A DNA stretch of 64,000 nt from Pseudoalteromonas luteoviolacea NCIMB 1944 (GCF_001625565.1 NZ_AUXS01000042.1:275395-339394), one strand, 5' to 3'. Shown: positions 34,814 through 43,809, counted from the stretch's first letter. Program-made: numbers and translations. The notes: a model not told the origin generated them from the letters alone.

Positions 34814-36018
34814 TTTTGCATTACTAAGTACCCGCCAAATATACACACGAATAATAAACTAAGTAAGAAGATTGCCAACCCATATATTTGATATATAAAG
34901 CCGGGTACGAAAGTACCTAGTGCTCCGCCACAATAATAAAATGATACGTAAGCGCCATTGGTGATGCTTGCATTGGCCGTACTGAGCTCGTTAGCTAGGG
35001 GAGCTGCGCTGGCGTGTATCATAAACATACAAGCGCAAAAGAGTGTAAACATGGCGACAAAGAGGCTGAGAGAGTTCCATTGCATGGCCAATAAAGTCAT
35101 GCTGTATATTGCAAATAACGTCGTTAAAATCTGCCAATTATTGTGGGTTAATTTTGATAGCAAAGGGGTAACCATAGAGATCAATGCGCCGACTAAATAG
35201 CCACTGTATACCCAAGCTATCAGCTTAGGGTCTTTGATTTGATACTCGTTACTCAATATAAAAGGTAGGTAATTTAGCAACGCTGAAAAGCAGTAAAACA
35301 TGCAAAACACCGCCCCATAAAGGCGCAGCAACTTGGCCGATTTTAAAGGTTTTAAATAAGCTTTTGGAGAAGTGAGCGGCGGTTGGGTTGTTGTTTTTTT
35401 GTACGCTGGTTTGATCACCAAAGCAAGCATCAATAGCAAAAAAGCATTAAATAGGTAAAAGCTTTCAAACCCCCACCATGTTGCAAAATTTGCTGCCAAA
35501 GCTCTTCCTAAATACCCCCCAGCAATGGTGCTACCTACATACCAGGTCATGTTTTTACGCAGGCATTGGCCTTGCCAGGTTTGCCCTATATAGCCTGTCA
35601 TTGAAGTCAGCGCCGCCGGTAGTAATAGCCCCTCGATAAATCGCATAGTTAAAAACAGCTCGAACTGCCCAGTGAGACCAATCACGGTACAACACAGTGC
35701 CAGCGCAATCATAGTATTACGAAGCACAATGAGTTTACAAAACCTAGTTAAAACCAGCCCATAAAAAATGGGTGCCACAGCCAAAGGTAGCATGGTGACT
35801 GTCATTAAAAGGCCCGCTTTCGCTGGTGTGATGGCAAAGTATTCTGCAAATTGAGCCAGCATAGGTTGTGGCGCATAAAGCACAAAAAATATAACCACAG
35901 AGCAGAGCAGTAAATGAAATATTGGCATGTAATTTCTTAGCGATGAATGTACTTTATTATTATCTACAATTGACGGATCTTTTTCTCTAAAAAGAAGTAA
36001 AAACTTGTTATACATCAT
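34777..36018 (-). CDS. major facilitator superfamily transporter
   Basis: A 413-aa polytopic protein with twelve hydrophobic segments, resembling YnfM/arabinose-efflux-type MFS permeases (MLPLAVAPIFYGLV, FIEGLLLPAALTSMTGYIG, GGYLGRALA in the fourth and fifth helices). Substrate unknown. Overlaps the deacylase gene tail-to-tail. Single-gene unit with about 160 bases of upstream sequence shared with the divergent DUF2058 gene. Confidence 0.82.
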   Translation of the reverse strand: MMYNKFLLLFREKDPSIVDNNKVHSSLRNYMPIFHLLLCSVVIFFVLYAPQPMLAQFAEYFAITPAKAGLLMTVTMLPLAVAPIFYGLVLTRFCKLIVLRNTMIALALCCTVIGLTGQFELFLTMRFIEGLLLPAALTSMTGYIGQTWQGQCLRKNMTWYVGSTIAGGYLGRALAANFATWWGFESFYLFNAFLLLMLALVIKPAYKKTTTQPPLTSPKAYLKPLKSAKLLRLYGAVFCMFYCFSALLNYLPFILSNEYQIKDPKLIAWVYSGYLVGALISMVTPLLSKLTHNNWQILTTLFAIYSMTLLAMQWNSLSLFVAMFTLFCACMFMIHASAAPLANELSTANASITNGAYVSFYYCGGALGTFVPGFIYQIYGLAIFLLSLLFVCIFGGYLVMQNQRTGSETQCGV

Positions 36019-36182
36019 AAATTACTTCAGTGGCTTTGCTAGATTAGTGCACATGGCTCAAAAATGAATTCGTGTTTGTTAGAAGCTGTATGTACTTTTC
36101 CCTAGCTATTAAAGAAATTGTTTAGAGATTTGCTAATTTTTTTATTAAAATGGCGGCAAGTTTAGATTGATGGAGTGGCATT

Positions 36183-36725
36183 ATGGGTTCTTTACAGGAT
36201 CAGCTGTTAAAAGCCGGTTTGACAACTGAGCACAAAATGAAAGTTGCCAAGACGGAAAAACGCAAGCAGCAAAAGAAGAAAAAGAAAAAAGGCGCAACAA
36301 GCGATAAAACAGATCTGCAAAAACATATTGAGCAAACTAAGCTTGCTCAACAGCAAAAAGCAGAAGCGCAAAATAAAGCGAAGCAAGACGAATTAAAAGA
36401 ACGTGAACAAGTCGCACGTGTTAAACAAATCCTAGAACACCATAACCAAGCCGAGATCAGGGGCGATCGTACATTTAACTTCACTTATGAAAGTAAGATA
36501 AAAGAGTTAGATGTAAACGAACAGACACAACAGGCTTTATCAAAGGGGCGTTTAGCAATTTGTGTATTGGAAGGACAATTCTATGTATTAGAAGATGATC
36601 CAGCTAGAAAAATTGCTGAGGTCGATGAAAAGTATATCGTTTTCCATGTCGAAGATAATAATGACAAACAGGATGACGATGACCCATACGCTGGGTATGA
36701 AGTACCAGACGACCTGACTTGGTAA
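36183..36725 (+). CDS. DUF2058 protein (YaiL-like)
   Basis: A 180-aa soluble protein of the DUF2058 family, like E. coli YaiL. It begins SLQDQLLKAGL and has a very basic lysine-rich helix (residues 18-38, including KRKQQKKKKKKG), a charged coiled-coil region to about 105, and a globular C-terminus starting at FNFTYESKIKELDV. The basic tract and coiled coil suggest nucleic-acid or ribosome association; role unknown. Confidence 0.85.
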   Translation: MGSLQDQLLKAGLTTEHKMKVAKTEKRKQQKKKKKKGATSDKTDLQKHIEQTKLAQQQKAEAQNKAKQDELKEREQVARVKQILEHHNQAEIRGDRTFNFTYESKIKELDVNEQTQQALSKGRLAICVLEGQFYVLEDDPARKIAEVDEKYIVFHVEDNNDKQDDDDPYAGYEVPDDLTW

Positions 36726-36846
36726 TGTATTAGGTTCATTTCTCTTCGTTGACTTGGTTCATATTCTAAAACTGAATTAAGTAATTGTGTAGAGCGGCTT
36801 TGAGTCGTCTACACTGGTTAAATAACCGTCAAAAAAGAGAAATGAT

Positions 36847-37170
36847 ATGATGAAGATAAAGCAATTTGTGTTTGCATCGAGCATGGCTGTCACCGCAATG
36901 CTCTGTGGTAATGTAGCTGCTGCAGATGGTAAAGCACTGTACTCTGCAAAGTTATGCCAAACGTGCCATGGAGCGGAAGGGAAGTCACCTATAATGCCTT
37001 TGTACCCAAAAGTTAATGGGCAAAGTAAAGAGTATCTTTTAGCACAAATGAAAGATATTAAAACAGGCAAACGTAGCAATGGTATGTCTGCGGCGATGAA
37101 AGCCATGGTGGCCAATGTATCTGATGCAGAACTAGAAGCGATTGCTGCCTATCTTTCTACAGTAAACTAA
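36847..37170 (+). CDS. periplasmic class I c-type cytochrome
   Basis: A 107-aa precursor with a signal peptide (about 1-26, ending VAAAD) and one haem motif CQTCH near residue 37. The axial methionine is probably Met78 in SNGMSAAM. About 80-aa mature protein resembles cytochrome c553/c4-half proteins that act as soluble electron carriers. Single gene with its own terminator. Confidence 0.88.
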   Translation: MMKIKQFVFASSMAVTAMLCGNVAAADGKALYSAKLCQTCHGAEGKSPIMPLYPKVNGQSKEYLLAQMKDIKTGKRSNGMSAAMKAMVANVSDAELEAIAAYLSTVN

Positions 37171-37184
37171 GTTTTGACTGCCGG

Positions 37185-37214
37185 AAAAAGCCACCTTTCA
37201 TGGTGGCTTTTTTA
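37185..37214 (+). terminator. terminator after cytochrome c
   Basis: An AAAAAGCCACC/GGTGGCTTTTTT stem with a six-base loop and T run. Confidence 0.92.
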
Positions 37215-37321
37215 GTACCGAATTAATTTGCACAGGGGGAGCTCTGTGTATTGAACTATTTTTTTATGTGTTTTAGACTTCTATACATCTAAAAACACCA
37301 TGGTGAGTGTAAGGAGCAGAG

Positions 37322-38089
37322 ATGTTTGATCTACCTGAGTTAAACCTAAAGGGTAAAGTGAGCGATGAAGAGTGGAAGTTACGCGTTGATCTTGCAGCTT
37401 GTTATCGTTTGGTTGAGCATTTTCGTTGGGGTGACTTAATTTATACCCATATGTCAGCTAGGTTGCCAGGGACCAATCATTATCTAGTTAACGCATTTGG
37501 TCTGAGCTTTGACGAGGTAACCGCATCCAATTTAGTCAAAGTAGATCTGCAAGGAAATATTCTCGACGATACACCCTACGAGATAAACCCAGCTGGTTTT
37601 ACAATTCACAGTGCGATCCACGAAGTACGTGAAGATGCCCACTGCGTTATTCATTTACATACCAAAGAAACGATTGCCGTTGCAAGCCTTGAAGGTGGAC
37701 TGCAACCTCTGAGTCAACACAGTATGTTTTCTCTTCCTTCTCTGTCTTATCACGGTTATGAAGGACTTGCTGTAAATGATGACGAAAGGGCGCGTTTGCA
37801 AGCAGATCTGGGCAATACCAATCATATGCTTTTGGTAAACCATGGTGGTCTGACGTTGGGGCCAACTGTTGGAGATGCATTTATGCGCTTTTATGATTTG
37901 CAAAGAGCGTGTGAAATTCAAGTGGCGATATTAGCCACTGGGCAACCTGCAATTGCAGTACCTCAACCAATCCAAGATAACATTTATAATCAAGCTAAAG
38001 TTGTGCACAGCGGGAGTACCGGTGGTCAGTTAGCTTGGCCTGCAATGCTCAGAAAAGCATATCGCTTAGATCCTGGCTTTGCCAAATAG
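37322..38089 (+). CDS. class II aldolase/adducin family protein
   Basis: A 255-aa zinc-dependent aldolase-fold protein. Zinc ligands are seen in VIHLHTKETIAVA (two histidines) and later LLVNHGGLTLGPTVGDAF; the catalytic pocket includes VNAFGLSFDEVTASNLVKVD. Members include L-fuculose-phosphate aldolase and many decarboxylases/aldolases of unknown substrate; this one is of the adducin-like N-terminally extended type. Nine bases upstream of the enolase-superfamily gene, so the two form one operon. Confidence 0.85.
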   Translation: MFDLPELNLKGKVSDEEWKLRVDLAACYRLVEHFRWGDLIYTHMSARLPGTNHYLVNAFGLSFDEVTASNLVKVDLQGNILDDTPYEINPAGFTIHSAIHEVREDAHCVIHLHTKETIAVASLEGGLQPLSQHSMFSLPSLSYHGYEGLAVNDDERARLQADLGNTNHMLLVNHGGLTLGPTVGDAFMRFYDLQRACEIQVAILATGQPAIAVPQPIQDNIYNQAKVVHSGSTGGQLAWPAMLRKAYRLDPGFAK

Positions 38090-38097
38090 GAGTCGAA

Positions 38098-39273
38098 ATG
38101 AAAGTAAATCGCGTCGAAGTATTTGATATACACTGTCCAGACAGACCAGCTTGGACACCTGTCTTCATCAGAATTCATACTGATGAAGGGATCTCGGGAG
38201 TAGGTGAGGCTGGGCTTGCTTATGACTTGGGGCACAGTGCTGCGGCAAGTATGATCAAAGAAATGGCTGAGGCATTTTTGATTGGTCATGACCCATTCCA
38301 AACTGAGCTATTATGGTCTCGTATGTTGCGAGAGAGCTTCTGGGGATTAGGCGGTGGTCCTGTTGTATATGCTGCAATGAGTGCCATTGATACTGCGCTT
38401 TGGGATATTAAAGGCAAGGCGCTAAACTTACCTGTCTACCAGTTGTTAGGTGGTAAAGTAAATCCAGAGTTACGTACTTATGCATCACAATTGCAATTTG
38501 ACTGGGATAGCGAGTTTAAGGCATTGGTACAGCCTCATGAATATGCTGAAGCGGCTCATAAAGCGCTAGCAGAAGGCTATGACGCGGTGAAGGTCGATCC
38601 AATTATGTATGACAAAGATGGCAATACATATTATGACCGCACAAAGCTCATCTCTCGCGGCGAAATGAAGCTATATCGAGCGCGTATGCAAGCAATCCGC
38701 GAAGCGGTAGGCGACGAAGTTGATATTATTTTTGAATGTCACAGTTTACCGGGTGCGACATCGGCAATTCAAATTGCAGAGATTGCAGAAGAATTTGACT
38801 GCATGTATTACGAAGAGCCTGTGAACTACTTAAACCATTCCTTACACGCCAAAGTTGCCAATAAAACAGCTGTACCTATCGCAGGAGGCGAACGCCTTTA
38901 TAATCGCTGGGATGTAAGACCTTATTTTGAAGATCAAAGTATTGATGTATTGCAGCCAGACATTGGTTTATGTGGTGGTTTTACTGAAACTAAAAAAGTT
39001 TGTGACTACGCAGATATCTTTGATATCCGTATTCAAGCACACGTTTGTGGCGGTCCAGTCGCAACAGCGGCTTCATTGCATTTAGAAACGGCTATTCCTA
39101 ACTTCTTAATTCATGAGCATCATACATATGCTATTAAAAAGTGGAATAGAGAGCTTTGCCTTCAGGATCCACAGCCTGAAAAAGGGGTATTTAAGGTATC
39201 GGAAGAGCCAGGTATTGGGATTGAGCTGAACGATGAAGTGGTGATGCGTTCGCAGCGTGTGGAAATTAAGTAA
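38098..39273 (+). CDS. mandelate racemase/muconate lactonizing (enolase superfamily) enzyme
   Basis: A 391-aa enolase-superfamily member with a capping domain (1-125) and barrel (about 130-370). Metal ligands fall in FECHS, YYEEP and GGERLYN; the second-strand basic residue is in DAVKVDP and a seventh-strand histidine is in IQAHVCGGP, as in sugar-acid dehydratases of the mandelate-racemase subgroup. The ATG at 38098 has AGGAG six bases upstream; the longer frame starting inside the aldolase gene is unlikely. Probably dehydrates a sugar acid whose product or substrate is handled by the aldolase. Confidence 0.83.
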   Translation: MKVNRVEVFDIHCPDRPAWTPVFIRIHTDEGISGVGEAGLAYDLGHSAAASMIKEMAEAFLIGHDPFQTELLWSRMLRESFWGLGGGPVVYAAMSAIDTALWDIKGKALNLPVYQLLGGKVNPELRTYASQLQFDWDSEFKALVQPHEYAEAAHKALAEGYDAVKVDPIMYDKDGNTYYDRTKLISRGEMKLYRARMQAIREAVGDEVDIIFECHSLPGATSAIQIAEIAEEFDCMYYEEPVNYLNHSLHAKVANKTAVPIAGGERLYNRWDVRPYFEDQSIDVLQPDIGLCGGFTETKKVCDYADIFDIRIQAHVCGGPVATAASLHLETAIPNFLIHEHHTYAIKKWNRELCLQDPQPEKGVFKVSEEPGIGIELNDEVVMRSQRVEIK

Positions 39274-39290
39274 CACACGTGATATCCAAT

Positions 39291-39318
39291 AAAAAACCAG
39301 GCTTAGCCTGGTTTTTTT
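39291..39318. terminator. bidirectional terminator between MR/MLE gene and suhB
   Basis: A symmetric A12-like arm AAAAAACCAGGC/GCCTGGTTTTTTT with a TTA loop lies between two convergent genes, so it can serve both strands. Confidence 0.9.
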
Positions 39319-39339
39319 GTATTCAAAGAATGCGTTTAC

Positions 39340-40143
39340 TTATTTAAGTAGAGACTCAGTCAGTACTGGACGGATCTCTTTAACAATCGCTTGGCACAAT
39401 TTAGGTGCGCCACAGACGATGTTGCCGCTGTTGTTGTAGTTTGCACCACCTGCAAAGTCCATAAGCATACCGCCAGCTTCTTTTACTAACAGTTCACCTG
39501 CCGCTGTATCCCAAGGCTTAAGACCAATTTCATAGAAACCGTCAATACGGCCAGCAGCAACGTATGCCATGTCTAGTGCAGCAGATCCTGCACGACGAAT
39601 ATCAGCTGTATGAATGAATAGTGCTTTAAAAGCTTCGGTGTACGCATCCAAGTGGTGCTTTTGCTTGAATGGGAAACCAGTTGCTAGCACGCTACCTGCA
39701 AGCTCGTTGCTCTTAGTTACACGGATACGTTTATTGTTTAATTGGGCGCCTTGGCCACGAGATGCGGTGAATAACTCGCTACGAATTGGATCGTAAACAA
39801 CAGCCTGTTCAACGCGGCCTTTTACTTTAAGTGCAATTGAAATTGCGAAGTGAGGGATGCCTTTGATGAAGTTAGTTGTGCCATCAAGAGGATCAATAAC
39901 CCAAAGGTAATCTTTGTCTTTGCCATCAGTGTGGCCAAGTTCTTCTCCAACAATTGCGTGATCTGGGTAAGATTTTAGAATTGTGTCACGGATCACACGT
40001 TCAGCTTCTGTGTCAACACTTGTCACGAAGTCGTTAGTACCCTTCTGAGTCGCTTCAACTTGAGACAGATCTTCTGTTGCACGTAAGATCACTTTACCCG
40101 CGTTACGCGCAGCGCGTACCGCAATGTTTAACATTGGATGCAT
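39340..40143 (-). CDS. suhB: inositol-1-monophosphatase SuhB
   Basis: Mg-dependent phosphatase of the IMPase family; E. coli SuhB is also a NusA/rRNA antitermination factor. GEELGHTD, WVIDPLDGTTNFIKG and the later KPWDTAAGELLVKEAGG carry the metal-binding acidic residues. 267 aa is exact for the family. Diverges from trmJ as in E. coli, where the pair also sits next to the isc cluster. Confidence 0.96.
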   Translation of the reverse strand: MHPMLNIAVRAARNAGKVILRATEDLSQVEATQKGTNDFVTSVDTEAERVIRDTILKSYPDHAIVGEELGHTDGKDKDYLWVIDPLDGTTNFIKGIPHFAISIALKVKGRVEQAVVYDPIRSELFTASRGQGAQLNNKRIRVTKSNELAGSVLATGFPFKQKHHLDAYTEAFKALFIHTADIRRAGSAALDMAYVAAGRIDGFYEIGLKPWDTAAGELLVKEAGGMLMDFAGGANYNNSGNIVCGAPKLCQAIVKEIRPVLTESLLK

Positions 40144-40325
40144 AGCATTACCTTTGAATTGTAAAAGAACTAAATTTTTTGAGCCGGCGTATTCTAGCGA
40201 TTTTCTCGATAAAGTAAATAACTTTGCATGAAAAAGATTGGTGTTTTTTTGTTCAGTTGGTTTGGTGGTTTGATCCTGTCAACCTATGGTAAACTACGCC
40301 ATTATTTTTGTCTGAGATAAATAGC

Positions 40326-41048
40326 ATGGCATTACAAGATATTAGAATCGTACTTGTGAACACTTCACATTCGGGAAATATTGGTTCAGTTGCACGCGCA
40401 ATGAAAACCATGGGCTTTTCAAAATTATATTTAGTCGATCCTGCTTGCGAGGTAGACAGTCACGCAAGTGCGCTGGCAGCTGGTGCGACAGATGTCCTTG
40501 GTGATGCAGTAACCGTAGACAAACTAGAAGATGCCATCGCAGATTGTAGTTTGGTGATTGGTACAAGCGCACGCTCTCGCACTTTGTCTTGGCCTATGGT
40601 TGATCCAAGAGAATGTGCACAAAAACTCGTGACAGAGTCTAACGATGGTCCAGTTGCACTTGTGTTTGGAAGAGAAAACAGTGGCTTAACAAACGAAGAG
40701 CTACAGCTTTGTAACTACCATGTTTGTATTCCTGCAAATCCTGAATACAGCTCTTTGAATTTAGCAATGGCTGTACAAACACTTACCTACGAAACGCGCA
40801 TGACGTTTTTGGACACACAAGAAGCTAAGCCAGAAGTTGATGACACAAAGTATCCTACGTCTGAGCAAATGGCCTTATTCTATGAGCACCTTGAATCAAC
40901 CTTGAATGACACTGGTTTTATTGTAAAGCAGCACCCCGGCATGGTGATGACAAAACTCAAGCGTTTGTTCAATCGCGCAAGACCAGAAGATCAAGAGCTT
41001 AACATCCTGCGTGGCATTCTCAGCTCAGTTAACAAATCAACGAAGTAG
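40326..41048 (+). CDS. trmJ: tRNA (cytidine/uridine-2'-O-)-methyltransferase TrmJ
   Basis: SPOUT-class enzyme that 2'-O-methylates position 32 of several tRNAs. RIVLVNTSHSGNIGSVARAMKTMG at the start, ALVFGRENSGLTNEEL and PANPEYSSLNLAMAVQ are the SPOUT knot signatures. The ATG at 40326 is preferred to the upstream TTG frame since alignment starts at MALQDIR. 240 aa. Directly upstream of the isc regulatory region. Confidence 0.95.
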   Translation: MALQDIRIVLVNTSHSGNIGSVARAMKTMGFSKLYLVDPACEVDSHASALAAGATDVLGDAVTVDKLEDAIADCSLVIGTSARSRTLSWPMVDPRECAQKLVTESNDGPVALVFGRENSGLTNEELQLCNYHVCIPANPEYSSLNLAMAVQTLTYETRMTFLDTQEAKPEVDDTKYPTSEQMALFYEHLESTLNDTGFIVKQHPGMVMTKLKRLFNRARPEDQELNILRGILSSVNKSTK

Positions 41049-41093
41049 TCAAGATTGGAAAGAATCTAAAGATTAGATACTTTCATCACAGTA

Positions 41094-41125
41094 ATACTTG
41101 ACTAAATTACTCGGGTAATTACAAT
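41094..41125 (+). promoter_or_regulatory. IscR type-1-like box 1 overlapping a promoter
   Basis: The 26-base element at 41094-41119 matches the [2Fe-2S]-IscR box pattern (ATAcTTGACTAAATTaCTCgGGTAaT). Within it TTGACT (41098-41103) doubles as a -35, and TACAAT (41120-41125) is the -10, 16 bases apart. A bound IscR would block polymerase. Recognised by eye against the E. coli consensus. Confidence 0.78.
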
Positions 41126-41132
41126 GTCGATA

Positions 41133-41157
41133 ATACCTGATTAAATTAGTCAGGTAT
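41133..41157 (+). promoter_or_regulatory. IscR type-1-like box 2
   Basis: The element runs from ATACCTGATTAAATTAGTC into AGGTAT and matches the dyad of the IscR consensus on both arms. It lies between the two promoter-associated boxes and has no obvious own -10. Confidence 0.75.
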
Positions 41158-41213
41158 TAGCTAAATGAGACTGAGTAAGTAGTAACTTATTTTATAAGCA
41201 ATAGGTGTCGTTA

Positions 41214-41245
41214 ATACTTGACTATCTTAGTCAGGTAATTACAAT
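41214..41245 (+). promoter_or_regulatory. IscR type-1-like box 3 overlapping the iscR-proximal promoter
   Basis: Same organisation as box 1: ATACTTGACTATCTTAGTC then AGGTAAT with an internal -35 TTGACT (41218-41223), then TACAAT (41240-41245) 16 bases on. It is about 36 bases before iscR and is probably the main isc promoter, repressed by holo-IscR. Confidence 0.82.
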
Positions 41246-41280
41246 TTGCGGCATTTGATAAATGTAACCTAGAGGCGCGT

Positions 41281-41772
41281 ATGAAACTGACTTCAAAAGG
41301 CAGGTATGCAGTAACTGCAATGCTAGATGTAGCGCTACACGCAAACATTGGACCTGTGCCTCTGGCTGATATTTCTGAACGTCAGGAAATATCTCTATCA
41401 TATTTAGAACAATTATTTGCACGCCTTCGTAAAAATGGGCTGGTTAGCTCTGTGCGGGGTCCTGGTGGAGGTTATCTCCTTGGGCGTGATGCACACACGA
41501 TCTCTGTTGGAGATGTAATCAACGCGGTGGATGAGTCGGTTGATGCAACAAGGTGTCACGGCGAAGGTGGTGGTTGCCAAAGTGGTATGCGCTGCTTGAC
41601 CCACACCTTGTGGTCGGATTTAAGCGTGCGAATAGAAGAATTTTTAAACAGTATTTCCCTTGCCGAGCTAGTCGCTAACTCTGATGTGCAATCAGTTGCA
41701 TCACGTCAAGATAAAAGCGTTAGCGATGCGATGAAGCAATTAGATAATATTCAAGTGAGTTGCCAACTATAA
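41281..41772 (+). CDS. iscR: Fe-S-sensing transcriptional regulator IscR
   Basis: Rrf2-family regulator that represses isc when holding a [2Fe-2S] cluster. Winged helix about 1-80 (MKLTSKGRYAVTAMLDVALH); cluster ligands Cys92, Cys99, Cys105 and His108 in RCHGEGGGCQSGMRCLTH. The first two cysteines are spaced by six residues, where I recall five in E. coli. 163 aa. First gene of iscRSUA-hscBA-fdx. A polar C-terminal tail follows the domain. Confidence 0.96.
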   Translation: MKLTSKGRYAVTAMLDVALHANIGPVPLADISERQEISLSYLEQLFARLRKNGLVSSVRGPGGGYLLGRDAHTISVGDVINAVDESVDATRCHGEGGGCQSGMRCLTHTLWSDLSVRIEEFLNSISLAELVANSDVQSVASRQDKSVSDAMKQLDNIQVSCQL

Positions 41773-41794
41773 TTGGCGTCAAGCGGAGAAAGAA

Positions 41795-43009
41795 ATGAAA
41801 TTACCGATATATTTAGATTATGCTGCGACCACGCCGGTTGATCAGCGCGTTGCTGACGAGATGATGCAATGCCTGACAATGGATGGTAACTTTGGTAATC
41901 CTGCGTCCCGTTCACACCGTTTTGGTTGGCAGGCCGAAGAACTAATTGACCAAGCACGTAATGATATCGCTGATTTGATTAACGCAGACCCGCGTGAAAT
42001 CGTATTTACTTCTGGCGCAACTGAATCAAATAACTTGGCAATTAAAGGTGCTGCGAACTTTTATCAAAAGAAAGGTAAGCACATCATTACAGTTAAAACT
42101 GAGCATAAAGCGGTCATTGATACATGTCGTGAACTAGAGCGTCAAGGCTTTGAGGTCACTTATATGGATGTAGAAGAAAACGGCCTATTAGATCTTAAAA
42201 AGCTAGAAAGTGAAATCCGCGAAGACACTATTTTAATCAGCGTTATGCATGTAAATAACGAGCTGGGTGTTATTCAAGACATTGCGACAATCGGTGAGAT
42301 GTGCCGCGAGCGCAAAATCATGTTCCATGTAGATGGTGCACAAAGCGCAGGTAAAGTTGCAATCGACATGAAACAGTTAAAAGTTGATTTCATGTCTTTT
42401 TCTGGCCACAAAGTTTATGGCCCTAAAGGCATTGGTGCGTTATATGTGCGTCGTAAACCTCGTGCTCGCCTTGAAGCGCAAATGCACGGTGGTGGTCATG
42501 AGCGTGGTATGCGTTCAGGTACTTTAGCAACACACCAAATTGTGGGCATGGGTTCTGCCTTCCGTATCGCTAAGGATGATTTTGACAAAGATCATGCACA
42601 CATTAGCGCACTACGCCAGCGTCTAATTGACGGCATTATGGATATGGAAGAAGTGTATTTCAATGGCACTGTAGACCAATCTGTACCGGGTATTGTTAAT
42701 ATCAGCTTCAACTATGTTGAAGGTGAATCTCTTCTGATGGCTGTGAAAGATATTGCCGTTTCGTCTGGTTCTGCTTGTACATCAGCAAGCCTTGAACCGT
42801 CTTATGTACTTCGTGCACTAGGCCGCAATGACGAATTGGCACATAGCTCAATTCGATTCAGTATCGGTCGTTTTACAACAGAAGAGGAAATTGATTACAC
42901 CATCAAGCTTATCAAAGACTCAATCGGTCGTTTGAGAGAGATGTCTCCTCTTTGGGAAATGTTTAAAGACGGTATTGATTTAGATTCAGTTGAATGGGCA
43001 CACCATTAA
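41795..43009 (+). CDS. iscS: cysteine desulfurase IscS
   Basis: PLP enzyme that supplies sulfur from cysteine for Fe-S clusters and tRNA thiolation. PLP lysine in SFSGHKVYGPKG (near residue 206); mobile-loop cysteine in SSGSACTSASLEPS (near 328). 404 aa is exact for the family; the conserved C-terminus ending in acidic SVEWAHH binds IscU and other partners. Confidence 0.97.
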   Translation: MKLPIYLDYAATTPVDQRVADEMMQCLTMDGNFGNPASRSHRFGWQAEELIDQARNDIADLINADPREIVFTSGATESNNLAIKGAANFYQKKGKHIITVKTEHKAVIDTCRELERQGFEVTYMDVEENGLLDLKKLESEIREDTILISVMHVNNELGVIQDIATIGEMCRERKIMFHVDGAQSAGKVAIDMKQLKVDFMSFSGHKVYGPKGIGALYVRRKPRARLEAQMHGGGHERGMRSGTLATHQIVGMGSAFRIAKDDFDKDHAHISALRQRLIDGIMDMEEVYFNGTVDQSVPGIVNISFNYVEGESLLMAVKDIAVSSGSACTSASLEPSYVLRALGRNDELAHSSIRFSIGRFTTEEEIDYTIKLIKDSIGRLREMSPLWEMFKDGIDLDSVEWAHH

Positions 43010-43068
43010 ACAAGACAGCTTGTATTGACACTGTAGCAAGTATATAAGCGGTTAGTGAGGAAAGAGTT

Positions 43069-43452
43069 ATGGCATATAGTGATAAAGTAATTGACCACGT
43101 GGAAAACCCACGTAATGTAGGCACGTTAGACAAAAACGATCCAAATGTAGCAACTGGTATGGTTGGTGCACCGGCTTGTGGCGACGTAATGAAACTGCAA
43201 ATTAAAGTGTCTGACGAAGGTGTTATTGAAGACGCAAAGTTTAAGACATACGGCTGTGGTAGTGCGATTGCTTCATCTTCTTTGGTAACAGAGTGGGTGA
43301 AAGGTAAGACTCTTGACCAAGCTGCAGAAATTAAAAACACAGACATTACTGCTGAGCTTGAACTACCGCCTGTAAAGATCCACTGTTCAATCCTTGCTGA
43401 AGACGCAATTCAAGCAGCGATTGCAGACTACAAAAACAAGCAGGCGAAGTAA
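43069..43452 (+). CDS. iscU: Fe-S cluster scaffold IscU
   Basis: Scaffold on which [2Fe-2S] clusters are built. The three ligand cysteines are in PACGDVMKLQI, YGCGSAIASS and KIHCSILAED, and the HscA-binding LPPVK motif is present (ELPPVKIHC). 127 aa. Start ATG with GAGGAAAG upstream. Confidence 0.97.
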   Translation: MAYSDKVIDHVENPRNVGTLDKNDPNVATGMVGAPACGDVMKLQIKVSDEGVIEDAKFKTYGCGSAIASSSLVTEWVKGKTLDQAAEIKNTDITAELELPPVKIHCSILAEDAIQAAIADYKNKQAK

Positions 43453-43462
43453 GAGATAAATT

Positions 43463-43786
43463 ATGGCAGTGACATTAACTGAAGCAGCTGCAAATCGTGT
43501 GCAGACTTTCCTTGCGAACCGAGGAAAAGGTCTTGGCTTGCGAGTGGGAATTAAAACCACTGGCTGCTCAGGTCTTGCGTATGTACTCGAGTTCGTTGAT
43601 GAGCTTGCAGAAGGCGATGAAGTGTTCGAAGAAATGGGCGTAAAAATCATCGTTGATGCAAAAAGCTTGGTTTATATTGACGGTACCGAGCTAGACTACA
43701 CCAAAGAAGGTCTTAATGAAGGGTTTAAGTTTATCAACCCAAATCAAAAAGACGAATGCGGTTGTGGTGAAAGCTTTACCGTTTAA
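43463..43786 (+). CDS. iscA: A-type Fe-S carrier IscA
   Basis: Carrier that receives clusters from IscU and hands them to targets. Cys35 in KTTGCSGLAYVLE and the C-terminal CGCG pair (DECGCGESF) are the ligands. 107 aa. A hairpin in the gap before hscB may lower downstream expression. Confidence 0.96.
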   Translation: MAVTLTEAAANRVQTFLANRGKGLGLRVGIKTTGCSGLAYVLEFVDELAEGDEVFEEMGVKIIVDAKSLVYIDGTELDYTKEGLNEGFKFINPNQKDECGCGESFTV

Positions 43787-43809
43787 CCATCTATAACAGA
43801 TAGTGAGCT

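Noticed and set aside
38035..38097. Upstream start for the enolase-superfamily gene inside the aldolase gene
   Set aside because: The ATG at 38098 has a perfect AGGAG and aligns with the family N-terminus.
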